From the NCBI GenBank assembly GCA_963695155.1, contig CAVOGD010000006.1, forward strand, positions 434,001 to 498,000: a DNA stretch of 64,000 nucleotides. Direction: 5' to 3'. The notes beneath the pieces are model-generated. The model was not told where the DNA came from. It saw only the letters and a list, made by a program, of their open reading frames with translations, and ran no database searches. Of the stretch, positions 34,819 to 45,156 are shown in pieces. Each line of letters starts with the position of its first letter. The first letter of the stretch is position 1. The position numbers and the translations under genes were made by a program. This DNA is from SG8-30 sp963695155 (lineage in GTDB: Bacteria; Pseudomonadota; Gammaproteobacteria; Steroidobacterales; Steroidobacteraceae).

Positions 34819-35025
34819 CTAGCGGTTCAGCGTGAACTCGGCGCTGCAGTACGGGCACTTGGCCCGGCCGTCCGCGCCGAACGCCAGGTAGACGCGCGGG
34901 TGCGAATTCCACAACTGCATGCCGGGCATCGGGCAGCACAGGGGCAGGTCCGCTTCCGTCACGTCGTAGCTGTTGCGCGCATTGGGCTGCATGAGCCCGC
35001 GTTGCGCCGTTACCCTGGCCGTCAT
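34819..35025 (-). CDS. Small CHCC-type zinc-finger domain protein
   Basis: Protein of 68 residues. Ligands appear as CC (residues 30-31), His42 in NSHPRVYLAF and the CPYCSAEFTL pair near the C terminus, the arrangement of CHCC zinc-finger proteins related to a mitochondrial complex I subunit (NDUFS6-like). In proteobacteria such genes are often next to waaA or glnE, as here. Function in bacteria is unclear. A GGGAGG site precedes the ATG. Confidence 0.85.
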   Translation of the reverse strand: MTARVTAQRGLMQPNARNSYDVTEADLPLCCPMPGMQLWNSHPRVYLAFGADGRAKCPYCSAEFTLNR

Positions 35026-35055
35026 CCGTCCTGCCCTCCCCGCCGGCGCCGCGGA

Positions 35056-37998
35056 TTATAGCGGCGCCGGATCTTCGCCGGCGACCATCACGCGCTGCCA
35101 CACGCCCGCCACCCTGGAGCGCAGGTCCGCGAAGGGCGCGGCCTCGACGATGGCGGGCAGTTCCTCGAGCGACAGCCGGTGGACGGTGCGCCGGTAGCGC
35201 CGGTACGCGTCCACCAGCAGGTCGATGACGCGGTGATCCACCAGCGCCGCCGACCCCACCGACTCGAGTTGCCGGATGGTGTCCGAATAGGCGCACAGCG
35301 GTTCGCGCCCCTGCGCCCAGCGCAGCACCCAGTACTGCGCCAGGAACTCGATGTCGCCGATGCCGCCGGAGCCATGCTTGAGGTCGAACTCGCCGGCCCG
35401 GCTGCGGCCCAGTTCGGCACGCATCCGCTCGCGCATCGAGCGCACGTCGTCGCGCAGCGTGTCGCGCCGCACGTGGTCCATCAGCACCTCGCGCCGCAGG
35501 CGCTCGAAGCCGGCGCCGATCGCGCGGCTGCCGGCCACGGCGCGCGAGTGCAGCAGGGCCTGGTGCTCCCAGGTCCAGGCCTCGGTTCTCTGGTACTCGC
35601 CGAAGGCCTTGAGCTGCGTGACGGTCAGCCCCCCCTTGCCGCTCGGCCGCAGGCGCATGTCCACCTCGTAGAGGCGGCCGGCCGCCGTGTGCACCGTGAG
35701 CAGGTGCACGACCCGCTGGCCGAAGCGCGTGAAGAACAGCGCATTGTCCACGACCTTCGGTCCGCCCGTCTGCTGCAGGTCGCCGTCCGAATCGTGCAGG
35801 AACACCAGGTCCAGGTCGGAGGCGTAGCCCAGCTCCCAGCCGCCGAGCTTGCCGTAGCCGATGGCCGCGATGCCCGCCACGCGCGTGCCGCCTGCCCCGC
35901 AGCGCGGCTCGCCATGCACCTCGGCCAGTTGCTCCCATGCCAGCCGCATGGCGCGCTCGACCACCAGCTCCGCCACGTCGGTCAGCCGGTCGCTGACGAC
36001 CATCAGCGGCAGGTGGCCGGTCAGGTCGAGGAACGCGATGCGCAGGCGGGCCGCGCGCCGGAAATGGCGCAACGCGTCGACCTGCTGTTCCAGGTCGCCG
36101 CCGGCCTGCTCCAGGCGAGCGTCCAGCTCGGCGGCGAACTGCGCCCGGTCCGGCAGGACCTCGAGCACGCGCTCGTCGATCAGCTCGTCGAGCAGGATCG
36201 GGAAGGCCGCCACCTGCCGCGCCAGGAAGTCGCCATGCCGGCAGACCCCCACCAGCCTGGCCAGCGCGGCGGAATTCTCGTTCAGCAGCGCCAGGTACGC
36301 GGTGCGCCCGCCCAGCGCCTCGATGACGCTGAGCACCCGGCGCAGCACGTCGCGCTCGAGGCTGGCGCGGTCGCCCGCCGCGACGGCGGGGCCGTCGGCG
36401 GGCGCCTCGGGGAGCGCCGCGACTTCCTGCAGCACTGCGGGCAGCAGCACGCCGAGGCGGCGGCGGCCGCGTTCGTCGAGGCGCGCGAAGTAACTCGATT
36501 CGCGCAGGGCCAGCAGCGCCGTGGCCGCCTGCCGGGAATCCGCCAGCCCGTAGGTCGCCAGGTCGCCAGCCAGCCGCCCGGCGTCGGGTTCGAGCACCCA
36601 CAGCGCCGCCAGGTCGGCGACCCCCGCGCTGCCGGGCTGCCGGTCCGGACCGACCACGATGTGCGCGAAGTGCCGCGCCACCCGGTCGCGTGCGGCGGCG
36701 AGCGCCGCCGAGAATTCGGCCCAGCCGGCACAACCCATCGCATGCGCCAGCGCCGCCTGCTCCACCGCATCCACCGGCAACGCGTGCGTCTGCGCGTCGG
36801 CGGCCATCTGCAAGCGGTTCTCCGTACGTCGCAGCAGCACATAGTCGTCGCCCAGCTCGCGCACGGCGCTGGCCGGCAGCAGCTTGCCGCCCTCCAGGCA
36901 GGGCAGCACCTCGAGCAGCGCGGGGTTCTGCAGCCGGTCGTCGGCGCCGCCCCGGATCAGCTGCAGCGACTGCACGACGAACTCGATCTCGCGGATGCCG
37001 CCCGGGCCGAGCTTGATGTTGTCCCTGAGCTCGCGGCGCACCACCTCGCGCGCGATCATCTGCTTCATGTCGCGCAGCGCCTCGAAGACGCCGAAATCCA
37101 GGTAACGACGGTAGACGAACGGCCGCACGACCTCGTCGTACAGCGCGGCGTAGCGCGGCGCGGCCGTCACCGCGCGCGCCTTCACCCACGCGTACCGTTC
37201 CCAGTCGCGCCCATGCTGCTGCAGGTAGTCCTCGAACGCGCCGAAGCTCGCCACCAGGGGGCCCGCCTCGCCGAACGGCCGCAGGCGCATGTCCACGCGG
37301 AACACGAAGCCGTCCGCGGTGGGCGCATCGAGCAGGCGGATCAGCGCCTGGCCCAGCCGCGTGAAGTACTCCTCGGCGGCGATCGCCTGCCGGCCGTCGG
37401 TCTGGCCGGCCTCGGGAAACAGGAATACCAGGTCCACGTCGGACGAGAAGTTGAGCTCGCCGCCGCCCAGCTTGCCCATGGCGACGACGACCAGCTCGAG
37501 TTCCTCGCCGGCGGCCGAGCGCGGCACGCCGAAGCGTGGCGCGAGCTGGCCGGCCGCGAACGAGCAGGCCGCACGGATCGCCGCGTCAGCCAGCCGGGAC
37601 AGTTCGCCCAGCGTCTGCGCCAGCGGTGCCGCCCCGCTCAGGTCGCGCCAGGCGATGCGCACCAGCTCGCGCCGCCGCAGCCGGCGCAGCGCCGCCATGA
37701 AGCCGGCTTCGTCCGGCTGCCCCGGCAGCAGTGCCTGCGCCAGGGCATCGATCTCGCCGTCGCGGCGCGGCCGCGCCAGCTCACCGCTGTCCTCCAGCGA
37801 CGGCAGCAAGTCAGGATCGCGGATGACGCTGTCCGCGACGAAACCGCTGCAGGCCAGGACCTGCTCGAGTGCTGCGGGTCCGGCGGCGGTCGGCGGGACG
37901 CCGGCGGCGTGCCGCCAGCGGCCGGCCAGTTCCCGGGCACGCGGCTCCAGGGCCGCGGGCAGCGGCGGCGCAGGCGCGCGGGGAGCGTTGCTGCTCAC
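35056..37998 (-). CDS. glnE: GlnE, glutamine synthetase adenylyltransferase/adenylyl-removing enzyme
   Basis: Bifunctional regulator that adenylylates and deadenylylates glutamine synthetase in response to PII and glutamine. With the GTG at 37998 it has 980 residues against 946 in E. coli. Two nucleotidyltransferase domains are seen: the N-terminal adenylyl-removing one (GGGELNFSSDVDLVFLF) and the C-terminal adenylyltransferase (GGWELGYASDLDLVFLHD). The ORF is open further, to ATGs at 38091 and 38133, but the family-like sequence (ACSGFVADSVIRDPDLL) already lies about 50 residues into the GTG form. No glnA or glnB is in the window. Confidence 0.95.
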   Translation of the reverse strand: MSSNAPRAPAPPLPAALEPRARELAGRWRHAAGVPPTAAGPAALEQVLACSGFVADSVIRDPDLLPSLEDSGELARPRRDGEIDALAQALLPGQPDEAGFMAALRRLRRRELVRIAWRDLSGAAPLAQTLGELSRLADAAIRAACSFAAGQLAPRFGVPRSAAGEELELVVVAMGKLGGGELNFSSDVDLVFLFPEAGQTDGRQAIAAEEYFTRLGQALIRLLDAPTADGFVFRVDMRLRPFGEAGPLVASFGAFEDYLQQHGRDWERYAWVKARAVTAAPRYAALYDEVVRPFVYRRYLDFGVFEALRDMKQMIAREVVRRELRDNIKLGPGGIREIEFVVQSLQLIRGGADDRLQNPALLEVLPCLEGGKLLPASAVRELGDDYVLLRRTENRLQMAADAQTHALPVDAVEQAALAHAMGCAGWAEFSAALAAARDRVARHFAHIVVGPDRQPGSAGVADLAALWVLEPDAGRLAGDLATYGLADSRQAATALLALRESSYFARLDERGRRRLGVLLPAVLQEVAALPEAPADGPAVAAGDRASLERDVLRRVLSVIEALGGRTAYLALLNENSAALARLVGVCRHGDFLARQVAAFPILLDELIDERVLEVLPDRAQFAAELDARLEQAGGDLEQQVDALRHFRRAARLRIAFLDLTGHLPLMVVSDRLTDVAELVVERAMRLAWEQLAEVHGEPRCGAGGTRVAGIAAIGYGKLGGWELGYASDLDLVFLHDSDGDLQQTGGPKVVDNALFFTRFGQRVVHLLTVHTAAGRLYEVDMRLRPSGKGGLTVTQLKAFGEYQRTEAWTWEHQALLHSRAVAGSRAIGAGFERLRREVLMDHVRRDTLRDDVRSMRERMRAELGRSRAGEFDLKHGSGGIGDIEFLAQYWVLRWAQGREPLCAYSDTIRQLESVGSAALVDHRVIDLLVDAYRRYRRTVHRLSLEELPAIVEAAPFADLRSRVAGVWQRVMVAGEDPAPL

Positions 37999-38186
37999 GG
38001 CGGTACGGGCCGGCTCGACATCGCAGGGGGTTCCTCGTTCCGGGCACCCAGAGCGTACCTGAGGCGCCGGGCCCGTTCCTATCAGGCTCATCCCGGCGCG
38101 CGTGAAGTCGCCTCGACTTGCGTTTAGTATCACGCCACGGGGCTGCCGGCCGGCGAAACGGTCCCGGATTCATCCAAGGGGGGCGA

Positions 38187-39638
38187 ATGTACACGGCACG
38201 AAACAGGTATGCGTTGCATCTGGCGGCGGCGGCGCTGCTCGCCCTGGCATTCGGCACGGGCGGCGTTGCGCACGGCCAGCAGCCCGAGCCGTATCCCGAC
38301 CCGGATCCGGAACTGGAGGCGTCCGACCCGCACGAAGACGATCCCGGGTTCGTGGACGAACCGGCGTTCGACGACTTCGCCGAGGCGACCGATGAGCAAG
38401 CGCTCGGCGCGGCCGACGACGAGTGGCAGGAACCGCCGGAACCGTTTCCGGACCAGGCCCTCGACGAACCGGAAACGGCCTGGGACCCGTTCGACGGCGA
38501 CATCGTCGACTACGAGGAAGACGACTCGGACTGGATGGCCGACGGCGACTGGCAGTTCGTGCCCATGGCGGAGGACGAGGACTGGGCCGGCGAACTGGTC
38601 ATCGACGAGTCCGACGACGCCATCGCCCTGGACGACGAGCTGAACCCGACCGGCGAGGACTGGGAAGTCTTCGACTTCGAGGACGCCGGCGACGAACAGC
38701 CGCAGGCCGCACAGGGACCGGTTGGCGATACCAACCGCTGGGACGCGCTGCCGGTCGTGCGACGACCCGCGCGCCGCGCGGCGGCGGCGCCCGGGCGGGA
38801 CACGCCCTTTTCCACGGGCGGCAGGCCGGTGGGCGACCAGGGAGTGCCGTGGCAGGCGCAGATCTACTACCCGTATTCCTCCGAGAACTGGGCGGAGGCC
38901 ATCAGGAAGGGAACGCCGCTGTGGTCGCTGCAGCATGAATGCGGCGGCACGCTGATCGATTCCAACTGGGTGCTGACCGCCGCCCACTGCATCGACGAGG
39001 ACAAGGTCAGGAAGGGCTATCGGGTGCGCCTGGGCTCGAAGGACATCTCGAAGGACGACGGCATGACCTTCAAGATCGCCCGCATCGTGAGGCATTCGCA
39101 GTACGCCAGGAAGGGGCAGCCGGCGAACGGCCCGCTGCCGCCGCGGCCCAACATGTATGCCCACGACATCGCGCTGATCTACATCGTCGACGACGGCCCG
39201 CCGCGGCCGCGCGACCCCGCGCGGATCCGGCCGATCCCGCTGCATGCGGGCCCGCTGCCGGCCGGCGCCCCGGTCAGCGCCACCGGCTGGGGCAAGACCG
39301 AAGCGGTGGACAGTTACCAGCGCAGCGCCGTGATGATGCGCGTGGACCTGCAGGTGATGGACACGAAGCGCTGCGCGCAACTGCCCGGCTACGGCCCCCA
39401 GAAGATCCACGGCGAGGTCATTTGCGCGGCCCAGGCTGGCCGTTCGACCTGCGCGGGCGACAGCGGCGGCGCGATCACGCCGACCAACGGCGCTCCCGCG
39501 GTCGTGGGCATCGTCAGCTGGGGCAAGGGGCGCTGCAACGGCGACGGCCAGCCCGGCGTCTACACGCGGGTGGCGAGCTACCGCCAGTGGATTGCGCAGG
39601 CCATGAGGCTGGACGCGTCGAGAAACGCTCTGCCCTGA
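38187..39638 (+). CDS. Secreted trypsin-fold serine protease with very acidic propeptide
   Basis: Protein of 483 residues. A signal peptide (1-30, ending GGVAHG) is followed by an extraordinary segment: residues 31-170 contain 56 Asp/Glu and no Lys or Arg. A basic RRPARR patch (192-197) precedes an S1 protease domain (about 208-483). The catalytic triad is His267 (TAAHC), Asp327 (AHDIAL) and Ser426 (CAGDSGG). Position 189 (chymotrypsin numbering) is Ser420 rather than Asp, with Gly at 216 and 226, suggesting chymotrypsin-like preference. The usual IVGG N terminus is replaced by STGG. The ATG at 38187 follows an AAGGGGGG site. Confidence 0.9.
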   Translation: MYTARNRYALHLAAAALLALAFGTGGVAHGQQPEPYPDPDPELEASDPHEDDPGFVDEPAFDDFAEATDEQALGAADDEWQEPPEPFPDQALDEPETAWDPFDGDIVDYEEDDSDWMADGDWQFVPMAEDEDWAGELVIDESDDAIALDDELNPTGEDWEVFDFEDAGDEQPQAAQGPVGDTNRWDALPVVRRPARRAAAAPGRDTPFSTGGRPVGDQGVPWQAQIYYPYSSENWAEAIRKGTPLWSLQHECGGTLIDSNWVLTAAHCIDEDKVRKGYRVRLGSKDISKDDGMTFKIARIVRHSQYARKGQPANGPLPPRPNMYAHDIALIYIVDDGPPRPRDPARIRPIPLHAGPLPAGAPVSATGWGKTEAVDSYQRSAVMMRVDLQVMDTKRCAQLPGYGPQKIHGEVICAAQAGRSTCAGDSGGAITPTNGAPAVVGIVSWGKGRCNGDGQPGVYTRVASYRQWIAQAMRLDASRNALP

Positions 39639-39659
39639 ACGTGCGCCACGGCGTCGCGG

Positions 39660-39698
39660 CTGGCGCGCAACCGGCGTCGACCGCCGGCCGCGCGCCAG
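39660..39698. terminator. Strong hairpin between convergent protease and lipoprotein genes
   Basis: Outer arms 39660-39668 and 39690-39698 (CTGGCGCGC/GCGCGCCAG) and inner arms 39671-39676 and 39682-39687 (CCGGCG/CGCCGG) pair perfectly around a five-base loop, with only a 2x2 internal bulge. No U-run follows on either strand, so it is not a textbook intrinsic terminator, but its position 22 bases after one stop and 17 bases after the other suits a bidirectional 3'-end structure. Confidence 0.5.
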
Positions 39699-39714
39699 GC
39701 TGTCCGATCAACGA

Positions 39715-39939
39715 CTAGGGATTGACCTTGTCGCCGCCCGACTGCGGGTCGTCCGCGGTGTCTTCCGTCGCCGCCGGATCCGCGTCGGTGGCCGGTGCCA
39801 TCGGTTCCGCGGGCGCCGCTTCGACCGGTGCCGGGGCCGCTTCGGGTGCCGCCGCCGGGACCGCTTCTTCCTGCTTGGCGCACGCCGCAAGCAACAGGGC
39901 CGCCGCCGCCACTGCAAGGACCGTCTTCACACGCTGCAT
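39715..39939 (-). CDS. Small Ala/Pro/Glu-rich lipoprotein
   Basis: Protein of 74 residues. Signal peptide with lipobox LAAC (residues 17-20), then a low-complexity, acidic, presumably disordered tail rich in Ala, Pro, Asp and Glu (PAAAPEAAPAPVEAAPAEP). No recognisable domain. The ATG at 39939 has GGGAG about seven bases upstream. It lies 54 bases downstream of the TIR gene on the same strand, so they may be co-transcribed. Confidence 0.75.
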   Translation of the reverse strand: MQRVKTVLAVAAAALLLAACAKQEEAVPAAAPEAAPAPVEAAPAEPMAPATDADPAATEDTADDPQSGGDKVNP

Positions 39940-39993
39940 GAATGTCTCCCTGTTTGTAACGCCCGGCGTTTCCGTCGCCGTGCGGCCCCGAGC

Positions 39994-41964
39994 CTAGTCG
40001 AAGCCTATGCCGCTCAGCAACTGCGCGAAGCGCGGGTCGTCGCGCAGCGGGTCCAGCAGGGGGTCGTTGCGGGAGTAGATGAGGCCGGAATCGCCAACCT
40101 GGAGCGCGCGTTGCAGCCTGGCAAACGCGTCATCCCGCTGGCCCCATTGGGCGAGCACCTGGGCCTGCTGGTACAGCACCCGGTCCCCGTGACCGGCCAC
40201 CAGCTGCGACATCGCCGCCTCCGCCGCCGCCACGTCGCCCAGCCGGTGCTCGGCAACCGCGAGGCCGGCCAGCCTGAAGTCGCCGACCGGCTCGGCCAGG
40301 TACTCGGCCCGCGCCTCGCCGACGCGCCCCAGCATCAGCAGGGCGTCGCCGATCGCCGCGTGCGCGCGCGACATGCGCGGGTTCATGGCGAGGGCCCGGC
40401 GCAGCGGCGGGATGGCGTCGGCGTAGCGGCGCGCGGCGTACTCGATGGACCCGGCCGCGCGGTGGATGAGCGGGTTCAGCTTGTCCAGCAACAGCGCGCG
40501 CTGCATGGACTCGGCGGCCTCGCGCTCGCGCCCGCACCGCGCGGCGTACTGCGCATAGCGGGCCAGCACGGTGGCTTCTCCCGCGCCCAGCTGGCGCGAG
40601 CGTTCGAACGGCTCGCGCGCCGCCCGCGCATCCAGCTGACCCTGGAACAGCGTGAAGCCCAGGGTCGAGTGCGCATCGGCGAATTGCGGCGCGATCTCGA
40701 TGGCGCGCTGCGCCGCGGCGACGGCGGCCTCGTAGAGCCCGGACAGCTCGCCCACCCTGCCGTACTGGTTGGCGATGGCCGTCAGCGAGCGGGCCCGCGC
40801 GGCGTGGGCGGCCGCGTAGTTGGGATCAATGCCGATCGCCTTGTCGAACTGCGCCAGGGCGGCACGCTCCGAGGCCTCGTCCACGCTCAGGTCGTACAGT
40901 GCGCGCCCGCGCAGGTAGGCGTCGAACGCCTCGACGCTGGTGGTCTCGCCGGACGCCGGCCGGGCGCCGCCGGGTCCCGTCGCCAAGGCGTCCGGAGCGA
41001 CCTGCGCGACCAGGGCGCTTGCAACGTTGTTCGCGATCTCGGTCTGCACGGCAAAGATGTCGTGCAGGCCGCGGTCGAACGTCTGGGACCAGCGGCTGAA
41101 GCCCGTCTGGCCGTCGATCAGGTCGGCGGTCACGCGCACGACCTCGTGCGCCCGCCGCACGCTGCCGTCCAGCAGGAATGCCACGCCCAGCTGCGCGGCG
41201 ATCGTCACCGCGTCTTCCTGGCGGTCGCGGAACCTGGCTGACGACGCCTGGGCCATGACCAGCAACTGCAGGTTGCGCGCGAGCGTGGCGCGAAGTTCCT
41301 CGGACAGCCCGTCCGAAAAATAATCCTGGTCCCGGTCGCCGCTCAGATTGACGAACGGCAACACCGCCACGCTGTTTCCCGAAGCCTCGCGGCGGCCGCC
41401 GAATGCGCCCTGGCGCCAGGCCAGCAGGCCGGCGACGCCGGCTGCGCCGGTGCCGACAGCCGCGAGCAGCACGCCTCGCCGCGAGACGACCAGCGGGCTG
41501 CGCCGCGGGCCCGGCGCAGCAGGGAGGCGGTGCAGTGCGAGGCCGGCCGCGGACGTCACCCCGCGGGCGATGGCCGCGATTTCCGCGGCCTCCGCCGTGC
41601 CGCGCCAGCCCGACAGGTCGATCGAGTGGTACTGGCGGAATCCCAGCGGCGGCTCGGTGCCGTCGAACGAAACCGGCACCAGCTTGCGCAGGTCGCGGCC
41701 CTTGGCGGCCTCGTCCAGCACCCAGTCGGACGTCACCGAGGTCCTGGACCAGACGACGACCACGGCGTCGCAGTTCTCGAGGGCCGTCTCGATGGACCTG
41801 GCGAACGCCGCGCCGCCCTCGATCAGCGTGTCCCACCAGACGATGAGGCCCGCGTCCTGCAGCGCCCCGGCCAGCTTCGTCGCCTGCGCCCGGTCCGTCC
41901 TGGCGTAGCTCAGGAAGACCTTCGGACCGGCGGGTTCGGCGGGCTTGTGCTCGTTGCCGGACAT
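39994..41964 (-). CDS. TIR - transmembrane - TolB-like - TPR protein
   Basis: Protein of 656 residues. An N-terminal TIR domain (about 14-135) starts KVFLSYARTDR and has Glu85 in SDWVLDEAAKG, the position of the catalytic glutamate in TIR NADases such as SARM1 (WVxKE). A membrane helix lies at about 164-183 (RRGVLLAAVGTGAAGVAGLLAW). Next comes a TolB-N/FlgO-like domain (about 194-300, SVAVLPFVNLSGDRDQDYFSDGL) as in CadC-like and cyclase-linked sensors. Tetratricopeptide-type repeats fill about 340-650. The ATG at 41964 puts TIR at the N terminus. TIR is predicted cytosolic and the remainder periplasmic. Sensor, defence or regulatory role is not established. Confidence 0.85.
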   Translation of the reverse strand: MSGNEHKPAEPAGPKVFLSYARTDRAQATKLAGALQDAGLIVWWDTLIEGGAAFARSIETALENCDAVVVVWSRTSVTSDWVLDEAAKGRDLRKLVPVSFDGTEPPLGFRQYHSIDLSGWRGTAEAAEIAAIARGVTSAAGLALHRLPAAPGPRRSPLVVSRRGVLLAAVGTGAAGVAGLLAWRQGAFGGRREASGNSVAVLPFVNLSGDRDQDYFSDGLSEELRATLARNLQLLVMAQASSARFRDRQEDAVTIAAQLGVAFLLDGSVRRAHEVVRVTADLIDGQTGFSRWSQTFDRGLHDIFAVQTEIANNVASALVAQVAPDALATGPGGARPASGETTSVEAFDAYLRGRALYDLSVDEASERAALAQFDKAIGIDPNYAAAHAARARSLTAIANQYGRVGELSGLYEAAVAAAQRAIEIAPQFADAHSTLGFTLFQGQLDARAAREPFERSRQLGAGEATVLARYAQYAARCGREREAAESMQRALLLDKLNPLIHRAAGSIEYAARRYADAIPPLRRALAMNPRMSRAHAAIGDALLMLGRVGEARAEYLAEPVGDFRLAGLAVAEHRLGDVAAAEAAMSQLVAGHGDRVLYQQAQVLAQWGQRDDAFARLQRALQVGDSGLIYSRNDPLLDPLRDDPRFAQLLSGIGFD

Positions 41965-42176
41965 GATTCCTGGCCCCTGCTGCCGGTACCGGCCCTGGCC
42001 GGGCGGCGGAAGGGCCGGAAATCCAGTGCCCTTGGCGCTGGACTCTAGGCGCTGGGGTGACTGCGAATCAAGCAAACCCGGGACGAGCGGGCGGCGGCGG
42101 CCCTGAAGGGCGGCCGCCCAGGGCGGGCCCGGCACCGCCGGCGAACGCTACGGGCCGGGCGATGACCGGCGGCCGG

Positions 42177-42202
42177 GGCGGAGCCGCACCGCGGGCTCCG
42201 CC
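42177..42202 (-). terminator. GC-rich hairpin after the outer-membrane barrel gene
   Basis: Perfect nine-base arms GGCGGAGCC/GGCTCCGCC (42177-42185 and 42194-42202) around an eight-base loop, 26 bases downstream of the barrel stop codon. No U-run follows, so termination is only likely, not shown. The other bases between 41965 and 42227 hold no gene that I can support. Confidence 0.4.
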
Positions 42203-42227
42203 TGGCCGGGACGCCGGTCCTGATCCG

Positions 42228-42803
42228 TCAGAAGCGCCAGGTCACGCTCGCCGAGATCAGGTCCACCGTATCGAGGTCGTGGACCTCGAAGGCCTGGTAC
42301 TCGACACGGGCCCCGAACTGCTCCGTGAAGTCGAAGCCGGCGCCGAGACCCCACGAGAGGTCCTCGCCGCTGTCGTTGTAGACGGTGATGGCTCCGCTGT
42401 AATCCTCGGTGAAGTCCACGTCCCAGAAGACCATGCCGAGCTTGGCGAACACCGTGAACCGCTCGCCGATCGGCGCCACGCCGACCACCGACAGGTTGAA
42501 ACCGGTGACATCGATGTCCACGTCGAGGGTCGTGCCCTTCCCCAGGTCGTAGGACTGATCGATCGTGCCGCCGTCGAAATACTCCAGTTCGGTACCGATG
42601 TACCGGTTGAAGTTGTATCCGCCGAACAGCTTGAACGCCGTATCGTCACCCTTGAACGTGAAATCGACCGAATTCTCGGTTTCCCTGTAATCGATGCCGA
42701 AACTGCCCATGCCGGCGCCGACATAGAAGCCGCCGTCTTCCGCGGCCATGGCCAGTGGGCTCGCCAGCAGGGCGGCAGCAAGGAGTGCAGTGCAGATCTT
42801 CAT
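42228..42803 (-). CDS. Outer-membrane beta-barrel protein (OmpA-like/OMP_b-brl)
   Basis: Protein of 191 residues with a signal peptide (to about residue 20, AMAAED) and alternating amphipathic strands typical of a small eight-stranded barrel: GGFYVGAGMGSFG, FKLFGGYNFNRYIGTELEYF, FTVFAKLGMVFWDVDF, LSWGLGAGFDFTEQFGARVEYQ. It ends in Trp-Arg-Phe, the C-terminal aromatic recognised by BAM. The ATG at 42803 follows AGGAAGG. Function unknown. Confidence 0.87.
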   Translation of the reverse strand: MKICTALLAAALLASPLAMAAEDGGFYVGAGMGSFGIDYRETENSVDFTFKGDDTAFKLFGGYNFNRYIGTELEYFDGGTIDQSYDLGKGTTLDVDIDVTGFNLSVVGVAPIGERFTVFAKLGMVFWDVDFTEDYSGAITVYNDSGEDLSWGLGAGFDFTEQFGARVEYQAFEVHDLDTVDLISASVTWRF

Positions 42804-43059
42804 GATGCCTTCCTCTTCTTCTGTTGAGGCCGGCAGCACATCGAGGGCAAGGATCCGCCGCGCCGACGCACCGGCCTGTCCCCCGTCGAATTGATGTTAC
42901 GCCCGGGAAATTCTGCAAATCAATGCGCGGTTGGCGCAGGTCGCAGCCCTGGCACGATCGTCAGGCGCATTGTTTGAAGGGAAAAGGCGTGTCGTCTGGA
43001 CCGGGTCTCGCTGCGGCCGTCGCGGCGCGATGCCGGGGTCGGCCGGGCCCCGCGTCACC
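42804..43059. other. Gene-free stretch between the barrel gene and the groE terminator
   Basis: Together with the terminator, this is a 319-base gap without a supported gene. On the minus strand a weak sigma70-like pair (TTGATT at 42923-42918, 18-base spacer, TAACAT at 42899-42894) could start the barrel mRNA about 90 bases before its ATG. I see nothing else in it. Confidence 0.4.
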
Positions 43060-43092
43060 AAAGAGAAAGGCCCGGGAGTCGCCTCCCGGGCC
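43060..43092 (-). terminator. Rho-independent terminator of the groESL operon
   Basis: Read on the minus strand, a perfect ten-base stem GGCCCGGGAG/CTCCCGGGCC with a four-base loop (43092-43069) is followed by TTTCTCTTT (43068-43060). It begins 31 bases after the groL stop codon. This is the clearest intrinsic terminator in the window. Confidence 0.88.
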
Positions 43093-43122
43093 TTGTCAAT
43101 CGAGCCGCAAGGTCCTGCGACC

Positions 43123-44757
<1,635 letters not shown>

Positions 44758-44801
44758 GTGTCATTTCCTCTGAATACTGTGTTCTGCGTGTTTCGCGCGA
44801 C

Positions 44802-45092
44802 TTACTTTTCGATGACGGCGACGACGTCTTCCTCGCGCATGACGAGGAGGTCCTCACCGTCGACCTTGACTTCGGTGCCGCTGTACTTGCCAAAGAGGAT
44901 CTTGTCGCCGACCTTGACGTCGAGGGGACGGACGTTGCCGTTCTCGAGGATCTTGCCCTTGCCGACGGCGATGATCTTGCCCCTGATCGGCTTCTCCGCA
45001 GCCGTATCCGGGATCACGATGCCGCCTGGCGACTTGCGCTCTTCTTCCTCGCGCTTGACGATGACGCGGTCATGAAGCGGACGAATCTTCAT
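44802..45092 (-). CDS. groS: GroES, 10 kDa co-chaperonin
   Basis: Heptameric lid of GroEL, 96 residues. The mobile loop region (EERKSPGGIVIPDTA) and the conserved KIRPLHDRVIVKREE and GDKILFGKYSGTEVKVDGE are present. AGGGAG lies nine bases before the ATG. First gene of the groESL operon. Confidence 0.98.
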   Translation of the reverse strand: MKIRPLHDRVIVKREEEERKSPGGIVIPDTAAEKPIRGKIIAVGKGKILENGNVRPLDVKVGDKILFGKYSGTEVKVDGEDLLVMREEDVVAVIEK

Positions 45093-45156
45093 AGATCAAC
45101 ACTCCCTAAGTGCGATGCTTGGTGGATGGCGTGTTTCCAGGATCCGACGAATGCCG

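Noticed and set aside
38091..38133. Longer GlnE N terminus starting at 38133 or 38091
   Set aside because: Extra residues are not family-like and lie where the protease promoter region should be; kept only as alternatives.
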